Below, piece by piece: positions 35,215 to 43,817 of a DNA stretch of 64,000 bases. Location: positions 248,001 through 312,000 of the forward strand of contig CAYZWI010000001.1 in NCBI GenBank assembly GCA_964482205.1, in the 5' to 3' direction. Under the pieces are notes generated by a model, which ran no database searches, was not told where the DNA came from, and saw only the letters and a program-made list of their open reading frames with translations. Source of the DNA: JAZDGX01 sp964482205 (lineage in GTDB: Bacteria > Eisenbacteria > RBG-16-71-46 > CAIMUX01 > WJJG01). Made by a program: the position numbers and the translations under genes. The stretch's first letter is position 1. The number at the start of each line of letters is the position of its first letter.

Positions 35215-36201
35215 TCAGGCGTTCGCCAGGATGGAGGCGATGCGGCCGGCCGTCTGCTCGGGCGGCTCCTCGGCCGGGATGGGGATCTCGATCACGCCGC
35301 GGTACCGGTTTCGAAACCAGGTCATCTGGCGCTTGGCGTAACGCCGGGTGCGTTGCGCGAAGGCGCGCACGGCACTCTCCCATTCGATTTCGCCCGCCAA
35401 CGCGCGCGCGAAGTCGTGGTAGCCGATCGACTCCATCCCCGGAGCCGAGGGCGAGATGCCGTCCGCGATCAGGGCGCGCACTTCCTCGACCAGGCCCTCC
35501 TCCATCATCGCTTGGGCGCGGCCCGCGATTCGCCGGTTCAAGTCCGCGCGTTCGCGGACGAGCAGGAACATGGGCGGCCCGTTCGAGAGATCCCACGGGC
35601 CGGCGCGCGTGCGCAGCGCGCTCATCGGCCGCCCGGTGAGGGCCTGCACTTCGAGCGCCCGGCTGACGCGCTTGAAATCGCGCGGCGCGAGCGAGGCCGC
35701 GGTTTCAGGATCGCGCTCGGCGAGCAAGCGATGGAGCGCTTCGGGCCCTTCGCGATCGCGCAGGCGCTCGTGCTCGCCGCGGATCTGCGCGTCGGCGGGG
35801 GGCAAGGGGTCGAGGCGCCCCAGGCAGGCATCGACATAGAGGCCCGCGCCGCCCACGGCGAGCGCGCGCTTGCCGCGCACGTGCACCCCCGCGAGGGCGA
35901 TGCGGTACTGGCGGGCGAAGGCTTCGGCCGAGGCGACCTCGACGGGATCGAAGAGATCGAGGAGATGATGCGGAATCGCCGCGCGCTCCGCTCGCGTCGG
36001 TTTCGCCGTTCCGATGTCCAGACGGCGATACGCCTGGCGCGAATCGATCGAGAGGATCTCCGCGTCGATGCGCTGCGCCAGGGCGATCGCAACCGCCGTC
36101 TTGCCCACCGCGGTCGGCCCGACGAGGAAGACGAGCGCGGGGAACCGACCTTGCGCGGCATGCGGAGGCGGCGCGACCGGCGCGGGCGCTTCGTCGCTCA
36201 T
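35215..36201 (-). CDS. miaA: tRNA dimethylallyltransferase
   Basis: Transfers dimethylallyl to A37 of tRNAs reading U-initial codons. At 328 residues it has Walker A 'VGPTAVGKTAVAIALAQ', 'ILSIDSRQAYRRLDIGTAKP', 'IPHHLLDLFDP', 'VGGAGLYVDA' and 'ESIGYHDF', all MiaA motifs. It starts 'MSDEAPAPVAPPP' at 36201, overlapping the mutL stop by 4 bp, as the mutL-miaA pair does in many bacteria. The long frame upstream is an antisense-like shadow of mutL in another phase. Confidence 0.97.
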   Translation of the reverse strand: MSDEAPAPVAPPPHAAQGRFPALVFLVGPTAVGKTAVAIALAQRIDAEILSIDSRQAYRRLDIGTAKPTRAERAAIPHHLLDLFDPVEVASAEAFARQYRIALAGVHVRGKRALAVGGAGLYVDACLGRLDPLPPADAQIRGEHERLRDREGPEALHRLLAERDPETAASLAPRDFKRVSRALEVQALTGRPMSALRTRAGPWDLSNGPPMFLLVRERADLNRRIAGRAQAMMEEGLVEEVRALIADGISPSAPGMESIGYHDFARALAGEIEWESAVRAFAQRTRRYAKRQMTWFRNRYRGVIEIPIPAEEPPEQTAGRIASILANA

Positions 36202-38171
36202 TCGCGCGCCTCGGCGGCCGAGCGGGCGAAGCGCCGGTCGAGTTCGGCGAGCGAGAGGAACACGAACGTCGGTCTGCCGTGCGGGTCGCCGTGCGGGAGC
36301 GTGGTCGCGAAGAGCTCGTCGACGAGACGGTTCATCTCCTCGACATTCAACGGCTCGCCCGCCTTGATCGCGGCCTGGCAGGCGAAGGCGCGCGCGAATC
36401 CTTCGATCGTCTCGCCCTCGCGCAGACTCATCGCCTCGGCCTCGGCCAGCAGGTCGCGCACGAGCCCGGCCTCGCTGCGCGCGCGCCACAGGGGCGGGAC
36501 GCCGCGCACCAGAAGCGTGCGGTCGTCGAGCTCCTCGCAATCGAAGCCCATCGCGGCGAGCGTCGCGCGCTCGTCGCGATAGATCTCCATCTCCGCTCCT
36601 TCGAGCTCGATCAACGCCGGAAAGAGCAGCTGCTGCGCGGTCGCATCGCCCGAGCGCATGCGTTCCCGAATGCGTTCGTACAGGATGCGCTCGTGGGCCG
36701 CGTGCTGATCGATGATCAGCAAGCCCTGATGGGTTTGCGCGAAAATGTAGCGATGATGGAGCTGCCAGAGCGAAACGAGCCCTTCCCGAGTCCCGCTGCC
36801 GGGTGATGAAGGCGGCGTTCCCGGCGTGTCCGCATGGGAAGCGAAGAGCCCGTCCGAGGCGAAGCCCTCGCCGCCGATTTCTCCCTCGCCGTCGGGCGAG
36901 CTCGTGTACGGGGCCCCTGCGGCTCCCTCGCGTCCCCCGTACAAGCGCGCCGCGATATCGGGCGGCAAATGGCCATCGCGCGGAAGAAGGCCTGCCTGCG
37001 GCGCGCCCGCGGCGTGCGGGCCATGCGTTCCCGCATCCGTTCCCGCATGGGTTCCCGCCGGGCCGGCCGCGCGCGTTCCCGGTCCGCCTCCGTGCGCGGA
37101 CCCTTGCGATTGCCCGCTGGCGCTTGCGAACCCTGATTCCGCGCCGCCTCCCAGGAAGAGCCGGGGAACGAGACGGGCGACGGCCGGTCGAATGGCGCGC
37201 ACGATGAAGCCGAAGACGGCCCGCTCGTCCAGGAAGCGCACTTCGCGCTTGGTGGGATGGAGATTCACATCGAGCTCGCGGGCGGGAAGCGTGAGGGAGA
37301 GCACCGCCCAGGGGCTCTGGTGATTCGGGATCAGATCGCCGAAGGCCTGTCGCACCGCCTGCAGCAACCAGGGCGAGACCACCCAGCGCCCGTTCACGAA
37401 GAGCGTCTGATGGCGCGCGCCGGCGCGGGCGAGCTCGGGACCGCCCACGAATCCCCGCAGCGCGAGACCGTTCTCCTCGCGCGCATCGACCGCGAGCAGC
37501 GCTTGCGCGACCCGCGCGCCGTGCATCTGCGCGATGCGGCCGAGGAGGTCGGAGGCGGGCGGAAGATCGAGCACCGCGCGGCCGTCGACGTCGAGCTTCC
37601 ACGCGAGCCCCGGGAACGCGCTCGCGTAGGCTTGCACGAGTTCGCGCACGAGGCGGATCTCGCCCGGCCCCTTCTTCAGGAATCGCTTGCGCACCGGCGT
37701 GTTGAAGAAGAGATCCTCGACCGTGACGGTCGTGCCGGGCGCGCGCGCCGCCGCTTGCGGAACGCCGATCACGCCCGCTTCGGCGCGCACCTGCCAGGCG
37801 TGTTCGGCTTCGGCGACGCGGGAGAGCAGGGTGAGGCGCGAGATCTCCGCGATGGCGGCCAGCGCTTCCCCGCGAAAGCCGAGCGTGTCGATGGCGAGCA
37901 GGTCTTCCTCGCGTTGGATCTTGCTCGTCGCGTAGCGCTCGATGGCGAGCACGAGGTCGTCGCCCGCGATTCCGCAGCCGTCGTCCGCGATCTCGAGGAA
38001 GCGATCGAGCGATTCGGTCACGCGAATGCCGATGCGGCGCCCGCCCGCGTCGAGCGCGTTCTCGACGAGCTCCTTCACCGCGGCCGCGGGGCGCGTGATC
38101 ATTTCGCCCGCGGCGATTCGTCCCACGACTTCTGCAGGCAGGCGCCGTATGCGTCCTTCCGTGGTCTCCAC
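36198..38171 (-). CDS. mutL: DNA mismatch repair protein MutL
   Basis: Mismatch-repair ATPase and nicking factor, about 657 residues. The GHKL ATPase core has 'AAVKELVENALDAGG', 'IADDGCGI' and 'DTLGFRGEALAAIAEIS'. A Gly/Ala/Thr/His-rich linker contains short repeats. The C-terminal dimerisation/endonuclease domain carries the complete 'DQHAAHERILYE' metal motif (DQHA-x2-E-x4-E). The companion 'CPHGRP' motif reads 'DPHGRP'. The GTG start at 38171 is preferred because GGAGG precedes it and the family begins only a few residues before 'IRRLP'. Another GTG at 38210 overlaps the upstream stop. It ends in a 4-bp overlap with miaA. Confidence 0.95.
   Translation of the reverse strand: METTEGRIRRLPAEVVGRIAAGEMITRPAAAVKELVENALDAGGRRIGIRVTESLDRFLEIADDGCGIAGDDLVLAIERYATSKIQREEDLLAIDTLGFRGEALAAIAEISRLTLLSRVAEAEHAWQVRAEAGVIGVPQAAARAPGTTVTVEDLFFNTPVRKRFLKKGPGEIRLVRELVQAYASAFPGLAWKLDVDGRAVLDLPPASDLLGRIAQMHGARVAQALLAVDAREENGLALRGFVGGPELARAGARHQTLFVNGRWVVSPWLLQAVRQAFGDLIPNHQSPWAVLSLTLPARELDVNLHPTKREVRFLDERAVFGFIVRAIRPAVARLVPRLFLGGGAESGFASASGQSQGSAHGGGPGTRAAGPAGTHAGTDAGTHGPHAAGAPQAGLLPRDGHLPPDIAARLYGGREGAAGAPYTSSPDGEGEIGGEGFASDGLFASHADTPGTPPSSPGSGTREGLVSLWQLHHRYIFAQTHQGLLIIDQHAAHERILYERIRERMRSGDATAQQLLFPALIELEGAEMEIYRDERATLAAMGFDCEELDDRTLLVRGVPPLWRARSEAGLVRDLLAEAEAMSLREGETIEGFARAFACQAAIKAGEPLNVEEMNRLVDELFATTLPHGDPHGRPTFVFLSLAELDRRFARSAAEARE
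37026..37062. repeat. 12-bp coding repeat in the MutL linker
   Basis: Three adjacent 12-bp units beginning 'gttcccgc' encode Gly-Thr-His/Asp-Ala-like tetrapeptides in the MutL linker (minus strand). It has the same unit length as the repeat at 38343-38402. Confidence 0.6.
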
Positions 38172-38206
38172 CCTACCTCCGGCAATCCCGAGGCCGATCG
38201 GCCTCT

Positions 38207-38809
38207 TCACTCGTGCGAATCGATCGCCCGTTCCCAGCGTAACGCTCCATCGTCGATCAGGCCGCGAAGCTCGCTCTCGAGGAGAAGGCGCGGGCGCACG
38301 GCGGTTCTGCGAGCGCCCCGGTTTCCAGAATCCGCATGGGCCGATGCGTGGGCCGATGCATGCGTCGATGCGTGAGTCGGTGCATGAGTCGATGCATGGG
38401 CCATGCGCGAGGCTGCCTCGTCCCCGCTCGCCTCGCCTTCGCCAGCCGCTCCCATTCCCCGCACGATGATCACGTCGACTTCCTCTTCGTCTCCTGCCAG
38501 GCGCTCGCTTTCCGCGCGATCGTCGAGCAGGAGCGGGAAGCCGAGCATCTCCGCCAACAAAGCGAGCGGCTCATCGGCCGCGCGCACGCGCACCCAACTC
38601 ACGCGGGTGTGGGGATCGCGCGCCAGAATGGGCAGGAGATCGAAGTTGCGCTCGCGGATGCCGCGAAGGCCCACGCGTGTGCACGGTGTATCGTCGTCTG
38701 TCCGCGCTCGGCCCTGCGCGCCGTCTCTGGCATGCGCTTCCGCCGGCGCTCCCTCGTCGGACGAATGGAGTCTGCGGCGCTTGTGTCGGGTTCCTGCTTG
38801 CGACCACAT
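38207..38809 (-). CDS. Hypothetical protein with degenerate Rossmann-like domain and His/Ala repeat
   Basis: A 200-residue protein between a family-9 glycosyltransferase and mutL. A basic N-terminus (1-45) leads to a segment 'VGLRGIRERNFDLLPILA' then 'VRVRAADEPLALLAEMLGFP', which resembles a first beta-alpha-beta unit of a Gfo/Idh- or homoserine-dehydrogenase-like NAD domain without the glycine signature. 'VDVIIVRGMG' follows, then a tetrapeptide repeat rich in His/Ala/Thr/Ser ('THAPTHASTHASAHASAHA') and a charged C-terminus. The start at 38809 has only a weak ribosome site, and a GTG nearer the conserved part is possible. The coupling of its stop to a GTG of mutL supports expression. Function unknown. 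Confidence 0.5.
   Translation of the reverse strand: MWSQAGTRHKRRRLHSSDEGAPAEAHARDGAQGRARTDDDTPCTRVGLRGIRERNFDLLPILARDPHTRVSWVRVRAADEPLALLAEMLGFPLLLDDRAESERLAGDEEEVDVIIVRGMGAAGEGEASGDEAASRMAHASTHAPTHASTHASAHASAHADSGNRGARRTAVRPRLLLESELRGLIDDGALRWERAIDSHE
38343..38402. repeat. 12-bp tandem repeat (5 units), in frame
   Basis: Five 12-bp units of the form gatgcatgNgtc/gatgcgtgggcc, read on minus as His-Ala-Ser/Pro-Thr/Ala tetrapeptides in the hypothetical gene. Length change by whole units would keep the reading frame. Confidence 0.8.
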
Positions 38810-38842
38810 CGCTTCGTCCGTTCACGCCGCAGAGGCGCAGCG

Positions 38843-40048
38843 TCATCCATCCTCCCGTGCGCTTCTCTCGACGCTTGCGCGGGCGTGCGCGCATTCGGCC
38901 GCAGGCGCCCGCCGCAAGAGAGACGCGGCCGCGGCGACGACGCCGGCGGGATCCATCTCCTTCCAGCAACGGGCGTGCCCGAGCCAGCAACGGGAAACGC
39001 CATGAATGTGGCAGGGCCGGCAGGGCAAATCCACCCCAAAGGCGGATGCGCGCCCGAGCGGCGAAAAGCCCAGGCAGGGCGCGGTCGGGCCGAAGAGGCC
39101 GAGAGCGGGAATGCCGACCGCCGACGCGAGATGGAGGATCCCCGAATCGCTGCCGACGAAGAGGTCGGCGAGCGAGAGAAGCGCGGCGACATCGGTGAGC
39201 GAACCTGAGAAGCGCAATCGCGGCCCGCCGGTCGCGTCCGCGTCACGCGAGAGATGTTCGCCGGATGATTCTGACGAGGAATCTGGTGAAGGAGGGATCA
39301 ACTCGATGACATCCCAGCCTTCTGCGCGAAACGCCGCCTGCAACGCCTCGGAGAGCCGCGCGGGCACGGCCTTTCCGGGGTACGCCGCGCCGCGCGCGAA
39401 CACGAGCCGCCGGCGGGGGGGCAGCGCCTGGCCCATCGCCCCCGCCTGGGTCATCGCCAACGAAGAGCCGTCGCGCTCGCGATCGCTTTTGGCGCGATCG
39501 CTCGCGAAGGCGAGAAGCCTCGCGCGCAGCGCTTCGACGCGCTCCCGATCGGGGATCACTTCCGGCTTCCATTCGTGCAAGGACTCGCAATCGGGCGCGA
39601 AGCCGCACACCGTGCGCGCCAACCGCGCCACATACGGAGGCGGAGCGGGAATCCGATCGCCGAGGAGCACGAGCAATCGACGGCGCAGGGCCGCGCGCGA
39701 AACGGTGATCACCCGCGCCCCGGGGGCGAAGCGCGCCGCCGCCCGCCTCCCCTTCCATCCGCCCTGCCAGTCGAGAACGAGCGCGTAGCGTGGGCCGGCA
39801 TCCGGGCCCGGCTGCGAACTCGCGACCGTCCCGACGGTCTCTTCATCGAGGATCAGCCGATCGATCGCGCGCGATCCGCGCAACGGCCCGGCGTAGGCGC
39901 GGCGGGTGAGAAAGTGGATTTCGAGATCGGGACGGCGTTCCTTCAACATGCGCAGCACGCCGGTCGTGAGGATCACATCGCCGAGGCTGCTCAGGCGCAC
40001 CACGAGCAGGGGTCCGTGCCACGAATCCGCGGGCCAGGCGTGCGCCAT
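38843..40048 (-). CDS. Family-9 glycosyltransferase (heptosyltransferase-like)
   Basis: A 401-residue GT-B enzyme. The N-terminus reads 'LLVVRLSSLGDVILTTGVL', the signature of ADP-heptose:LPS heptosyltransferases. The C-terminal donor domain has 'FSGSLTDVAALLSLADLFVG' and 'SDSGILHLASAVGIPALGLFGPT'. A C-terminal Cys cluster ('CRPCHIHGVSRCWLGHARC') is common in this family. It probably adds heptose or a related sugar to the LPS core, consistent with lipid A genes in the same window. The ATG at 40048 is 3 bp after the nadB stop, suggesting one transcript. Inserts rich in charged residues are present near 190-210. Confidence 0.88.
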   Translation of the reverse strand: MAHAWPADSWHGPLLVVRLSSLGDVILTTGVLRMLKERRPDLEIHFLTRRAYAGPLRGSRAIDRLILDEETVGTVASSQPGPDAGPRYALVLDWQGGWKGRRAAARFAPGARVITVSRAALRRRLLVLLGDRIPAPPPYVARLARTVCGFAPDCESLHEWKPEVIPDRERVEALRARLLAFASDRAKSDRERDGSSLAMTQAGAMGQALPPRRRLVFARGAAYPGKAVPARLSEALQAAFRAEGWDVIELIPPSPDSSSESSGEHLSRDADATGGPRLRFSGSLTDVAALLSLADLFVGSDSGILHLASAVGIPALGLFGPTAPCLGFSPLGRASAFGVDLPCRPCHIHGVSRCWLGHARCWKEMDPAGVVAAAASLLRRAPAAECAHARASVERSAREDG

Positions 40049-40051
40049 GCC

Positions 40052-41731
40052 CTATTCCCGCCAGGCCGATTCGGTTTGGCCGAAGGGCAATTCGCCGGGA
40101 TTCGCGAGGCGCGCCGATCCGTCCGCGGGATCGAGCAGCGTGTGGCGGGCGGGCTCGGCCAAATCGGGATGATCGGAATTGTAGTGCAGCCCGCGCGATT
40201 CGCTGCGCTTGGCGGCCGAGGCGATGATCAGGTCCGCGACGAGCGCGAGGTTGCGCAACTCGATCAGATCGGTGTCGAGGAGGAAGTCCCAGTAGTAGCG
40301 TTCGATGCTTCCGCGGAAGAGCTGCATGTAGCCGCCCGCGAGCGCGAGCCGGTGATCGTTGCGCACGATGCCGACGAAATCCCACATCAGCGCGCGCACC
40401 ATCTCCCAGTGCGCGTTCACCAGGACCGATTCCTTGGCGACGGTCGCCTTGCCCGGGTCCCAGGGCGGAATGTCGGGCAACGGCTCGTCGATGCCCGCGC
40501 CCTCGCGCAGTCCCTCGGTCGCCGCGCGGGCCGCCTGCAGCGCGAGGACCGCCGCCTCGAGGAGCGAGTTGCTCGCGAGGCGGTTCGCGCCGTGCAGGCC
40601 GGTGCAGGCCACTTCGCCCGCGGCGTAGAGATGCACGATGTTGGTGCGCCCGACCGCGTCCGTGGCGACGCCGCCGCACATGTAGTGCGCGGCGGGCACG
40701 ACGGGAATGGGATCGGCGGGCACCTCGATGCCGAGCGAGCGGCAGGTGCTGAAGATCGTCGGAAAGCGCTCGCGCATGCGCTCGGGCGACATGGCCTTCA
40801 CATCCAGGTAGACGCACCGGTCGCCGCGGCGCTTCATCTCGTTGTCGATCGCGCGCGCGACCACATCCCGCGGGGCGAGGCTGCCCAAGGCGTGATAGCG
40901 CTCCATGAACGCTTCCCCGCCGCCGTTTCGCAGCAGGCCGCCCTCTCCGCGAATCGCTTCGGTGATCAGGAAGCGCTTTTCCCGCGCGTGATACAGGCAG
41001 GTGGGATGAAACTGCACGAATTCGAGGTCGGCCAGGCGCGCGCCCGCGCGATAGGCGATCGCGATCCCGTCGCCGGTCGCGGTGTCGGGATTCGAGGTGT
41101 AGCGATAGACCTTGCCGCAGCCGCCCGTGGCGAGCATCACGCGCGGAGCGGCGATCGCGCCGATCTCCTTGGTTTGCTCGTCGAGCAGATAGGCGCCGAC
41201 CACGCGGGTGCGATTGTGATCGAAGGGCGTGTTGGCGAGCTTGCTCGTCGTGATCAAGTCGATCGCGCAGCAATGCTCGAAGACGCGGATGCGCTCGTCG
41301 GCGCGCGCGCGCTCGAGGAGCGCGTTCTGCATCGCGCGGCCGGTCGCGTCGCCGGAATGGAGCACGCGCCGGTGCGAGTGCCCGCCCTCGCGCCCGAGGT
41401 CGTAGGCGCGGCCGTCTTCCGAGCGGGCGAAGCGCATGCCGTAGGATTCGAGCTCGGCCACCGCCGCGGGCGCCTCCGCGACCACGCGCTCGACGACGAG
41501 CGGCTCGCACAGGCCCGCGCCCGCGCGAAGCGTGTCATCCGCGTGATGGAGGAAGGAGTCTTCGGGCGAGCTCACGCTCGCGATCCCGCCCTGGGCCTCC
41601 TGGGTGTTGCTGTCGGTGGCGGAGCGTTTGGTGATGACGGCCACGCGCCCGTAGCGCGAGGCCTTCAGAGCGAAGAGCAGGCCCGCGAGCCCCGAGCCGA
41701 TCACCAGGAAATCGTAGCGCTCTCCAAACAT
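40052..41731 (-). CDS. nadB: L-aspartate oxidase
   Basis: FAD enzyme that oxidises L-aspartate to iminoaspartate, the first step of de novo NAD synthesis. At 559 residues it has the N-terminal FAD fold 'DFLVIGSGLAGLLFAL', 'SNTQEAQGGIASV', 'EGGHSHRRVLHSGDATG', 'VQFHPTCLYH', 'ALGSLAPRDVVARAID' and 'GLHGANRLASNSLLEA', followed by the C-terminal helical domain with 'RNDHRLALA'. These features distinguish NadB and succinate dehydrogenase A from other flavoproteins; the missing SdhB neighbour and the 'TQEAQGG' pattern favour NadB. nadA and nadC are not in the window. It leads the nadB-GT9-hypothetical-mutL-miaA run. Confidence 0.95.
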   Translation of the reverse strand: MFGERYDFLVIGSGLAGLLFALKASRYGRVAVITKRSATDSNTQEAQGGIASVSSPEDSFLHHADDTLRAGAGLCEPLVVERVVAEAPAAVAELESYGMRFARSEDGRAYDLGREGGHSHRRVLHSGDATGRAMQNALLERARADERIRVFEHCCAIDLITTSKLANTPFDHNRTRVVGAYLLDEQTKEIGAIAAPRVMLATGGCGKVYRYTSNPDTATGDGIAIAYRAGARLADLEFVQFHPTCLYHAREKRFLITEAIRGEGGLLRNGGGEAFMERYHALGSLAPRDVVARAIDNEMKRRGDRCVYLDVKAMSPERMRERFPTIFSTCRSLGIEVPADPIPVVPAAHYMCGGVATDAVGRTNIVHLYAAGEVACTGLHGANRLASNSLLEAAVLALQAARAATEGLREGAGIDEPLPDIPPWDPGKATVAKESVLVNAHWEMVRALMWDFVGIVRNDHRLALAGGYMQLFRGSIERYYWDFLLDTDLIELRNLALVADLIIASAAKRSESRGLHYNSDHPDLAEPARHTLLDPADGSARLANPGELPFGQTESAWRE

Positions 41732-41803
41732 TTTTCGCGTGCCCCCCGCGTTTGCCGGGCTCGTCCCCGCTCAAGGGCAGCGGCGGCGACGAAACGCCCG
41801 GAA

Positions 41804-41830
41804 ATATTACCCAACAGTCTGTGATTCAAG
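41804..41830 (-). promoter_or_regulatory. Candidate promoter of nadB
   Basis: On the minus strand, -10 TAATAT (41804-41809) and -35 CTTGAA (41825-41830) with a 15-nt spacer, in the 281-bp space between nadB and the divergent lipoprotein gene. No other structure was recognised there apart from GGAGGT before 42013. Confidence 0.35.
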
Positions 41831-42012
41831 AACATAGATGCTCTGATTGAGAATCCGCTTTAACGCTCTTCTTCGAGTCCACGGCTTTCCGACTTCAGCG
41901 CAGTATAGAGAGTGCCGATACTTGGATCAAAGGGCGAATACCGCCCGCTTTCTGGGGCGATACCGTCTTCCATCTGTGCATTGGCGGGGCCGTTGCCCTT
42001 GCCGGAGGTGCT

Positions 42013-42591
42013 ATGAGTGGCCGCCTTCTCGCTGCCGTCGTCTGCTGCTGCATGCTTCTGGCCCTGGCCGGATGTCACGACGAAAACCAGCCGCGTTCGC
42101 GAGTCCTGATCACGCGATTCTCCGCTCCCGGAGAGTCGGTGGATCTCTCCTCGTCCGTGTTTCAGAGCGATATCGTCGCGGAGGGCGAAGACGGCCTGCC
42201 CGGGACGCCCGACGACATCGTGTATGAGGACGAGATCCTCGTGGTCCTCGAGAACGAGCCCTCCTCGAGCATGCTCTCGATCGATCCCGACGGCGCCTTC
42301 GGCCAGGTCGTGATCACCGGATACCGAATCGAGTATTCCGCGAATGGAGACGAGATCGATCCTTTTGAAGGCTCGATGCACCTTCTCATTCCCAGCGGGA
42401 CGCAGCGAATCGGATCGGTCGTCCTCGTGAGCGCGGAAGCGAAGTCGCAGCCCCCGCTCAGCTCGCTCGTTGAAACCGGCGGCGAGATCTTCGGCAGCGC
42501 CACGATCATCCTGCGCGGACACGAAGAGACATCCGACGACCCGATCGAAGTCTCGGGCACGATCCAGATTCATTTCGCCAACTGGTTGTAG
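42013..42591 (+). CDS. Predicted lipoprotein of unknown function
   Basis: A 192-residue protein with a lipoprotein signal: hydrophobic 'LLAAVVCCCMLLALAGC', with lipobox Leu-Ala-Gly-Cys at residues 18-21. The mature part is acidic and beta-rich, with strands such as 'RVLITRFSAPGESVDLSSSV', 'EILVVLENEP', 'QVVITGYRIEYS' and 'PIEVSGTIQIHFANWL'. It resembles a single beta-sandwich domain, but no family was recognised. GGAGGTGCT precedes the ATG at 42013. It stands alone on the plus strand, convergent with lpxK. Confidence 0.75.
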   Translation: MSGRLLAAVVCCCMLLALAGCHDENQPRSRVLITRFSAPGESVDLSSSVFQSDIVAEGEDGLPGTPDDIVYEDEILVVLENEPSSSMLSIDPDGAFGQVVITGYRIEYSANGDEIDPFEGSMHLLIPSGTQRIGSVVLVSAEAKSQPPLSSLVETGGEIFGSATIILRGHEETSDDPIEVSGTIQIHFANWL

Positions 42592-42632
42592 TCCGCAAGC
42601 AGCGGCGCGCCGCGCGCCCCCGGCTCCGTCGA

Positions 42633-43817
42633 TCATCTTGAAGCGACGGCCCGCGCCGCCGCGCTGCGCGCGCGCAAGCGCGCTTTCAGGCCGGCGTCGA
42701 GCGCCTCTTCGCCGTGGGTCCATTCGATGCGCGCGGGCACGACCCACACGGGCGGCAGGGCTTTGAGAGCCTCCCCGATCTTGACCGCGTCCTTCTCGCT
42801 GACCACGATCGCATCGAGCTCGCCCGCTCGCCCGGCCAGATGCTGCGCCTCTCGCTCGCCGAAGGGCGCGTGATCGCGCGCGCACTCGATGCGTCGAGGC
42901 CGGATGCCATGCGCCGCGAGCTCCTGCAGGAACGGCTGCGGGTCGGCGATCGAGAGCCACACTCCCACGCGCGCGCGGGAGAGAGCCTCCCAGCTTCTCT
43001 CCGCTTCCATCGAATCCGCCGCGTGCGCGTTGTCTTCTGTGTCCGCCAACCGATGCGGCTCTCCCCAGACATTCGCCGCGTGCGCGATCGGAACGCCCGG
43101 GGCGTGATGTGCGACGAAGACTTCCCACGCCCGCGGGTCGGCGCACCGCTCGATGCGATACAGCACGACGAGATCCGCCCGCCGAAGCGCTCTCCAGGAT
43201 TCACGGCGATCCCCCCAGGGCAAGAGATGACCGGCGCCCGGGCGGCGGGAGGCGTCCACGCTGACGGCGAGGAAATCCGCGATCAAACGCCGATGTTGGA
43301 GAACGCCGTCCAGGACGAGCACGCCCGGATCGAGGCCCGCTCTGCGCGCGGGAATGAGCGCCTCTTCGCGACGGACCGCGGTGGCGATGGGAATCCCGGG
43401 CGCAAGCCGCGCGAAGAGGAGCGCCTCATCGCCCGCTTCCTCCCATCCGAGGAGCGGGCCCTTGCCTGCCGAGACGAGTTTCGCGTGGTCGCTTCCGCGG
43501 GGCGCGCCGTATCCGCGGGTGACGAGAAGCGGGCGCAGGCCCCACCCGTGGAGGCGCCGGGCGATGTCGGCCGCGATCGGGGTCTTGCCGCTGCCTCCCG
43601 CGCACACGCCGCCCACGCCCACGGCGGGTACGGGGCAGCGGTGGGAGGCAAGGAGGCCGCGATCGAAGGCGAGATTGCGGGCGGCGGCCCCGAGGCCGTA
43701 GAGCAGCGCGGGCGGCGCGAGGAGCGCTTGCAGCCAGGCGTCGCCCGGGCGCGCATCGCCTCGAGCGAGACGCCGGTGGATGGCCCGCAGGCTCGTGCCC
43801 CCGGTCTTGCTCTTCAC
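42633..43817 (-). CDS. lpxK: Tetraacyldisaccharide 4'-kinase
   Basis: Phosphorylates the 4' position of the lipid A disaccharide at the inner membrane. At 394 residues it has an N-terminal membrane helix region and the P-loop 'GVCAGGSGKTPIAADIA'. 'LLVTRGYG' follows, then 'GDEALLFARLAPGIPI' and 'VLVLDGVLQHRRL' (family D-D/G-x-x-Q-H). The C-terminal half has 'VVSEKDAVKIGE'. The ATG at 43817 overlaps the waaA stop by 4 bp. It is the last gene of the envelope operon. Confidence 0.95.
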   Translation of the reverse strand: MKSKTGGTSLRAIHRRLARGDARPGDAWLQALLAPPALLYGLGAAARNLAFDRGLLASHRCPVPAVGVGGVCAGGSGKTPIAADIARRLHGWGLRPLLVTRGYGAPRGSDHAKLVSAGKGPLLGWEEAGDEALLFARLAPGIPIATAVRREEALIPARRAGLDPGVLVLDGVLQHRRLIADFLAVSVDASRRPGAGHLLPWGDRRESWRALRRADLVVLYRIERCADPRAWEVFVAHHAPGVPIAHAANVWGEPHRLADTEDNAHAADSMEAERSWEALSRARVGVWLSIADPQPFLQELAAHGIRPRRIECARDHAPFGEREAQHLAGRAGELDAIVVSEKDAVKIGEALKALPPVWVVPARIEWTHGEEALDAGLKARLRARSAAARAVASR

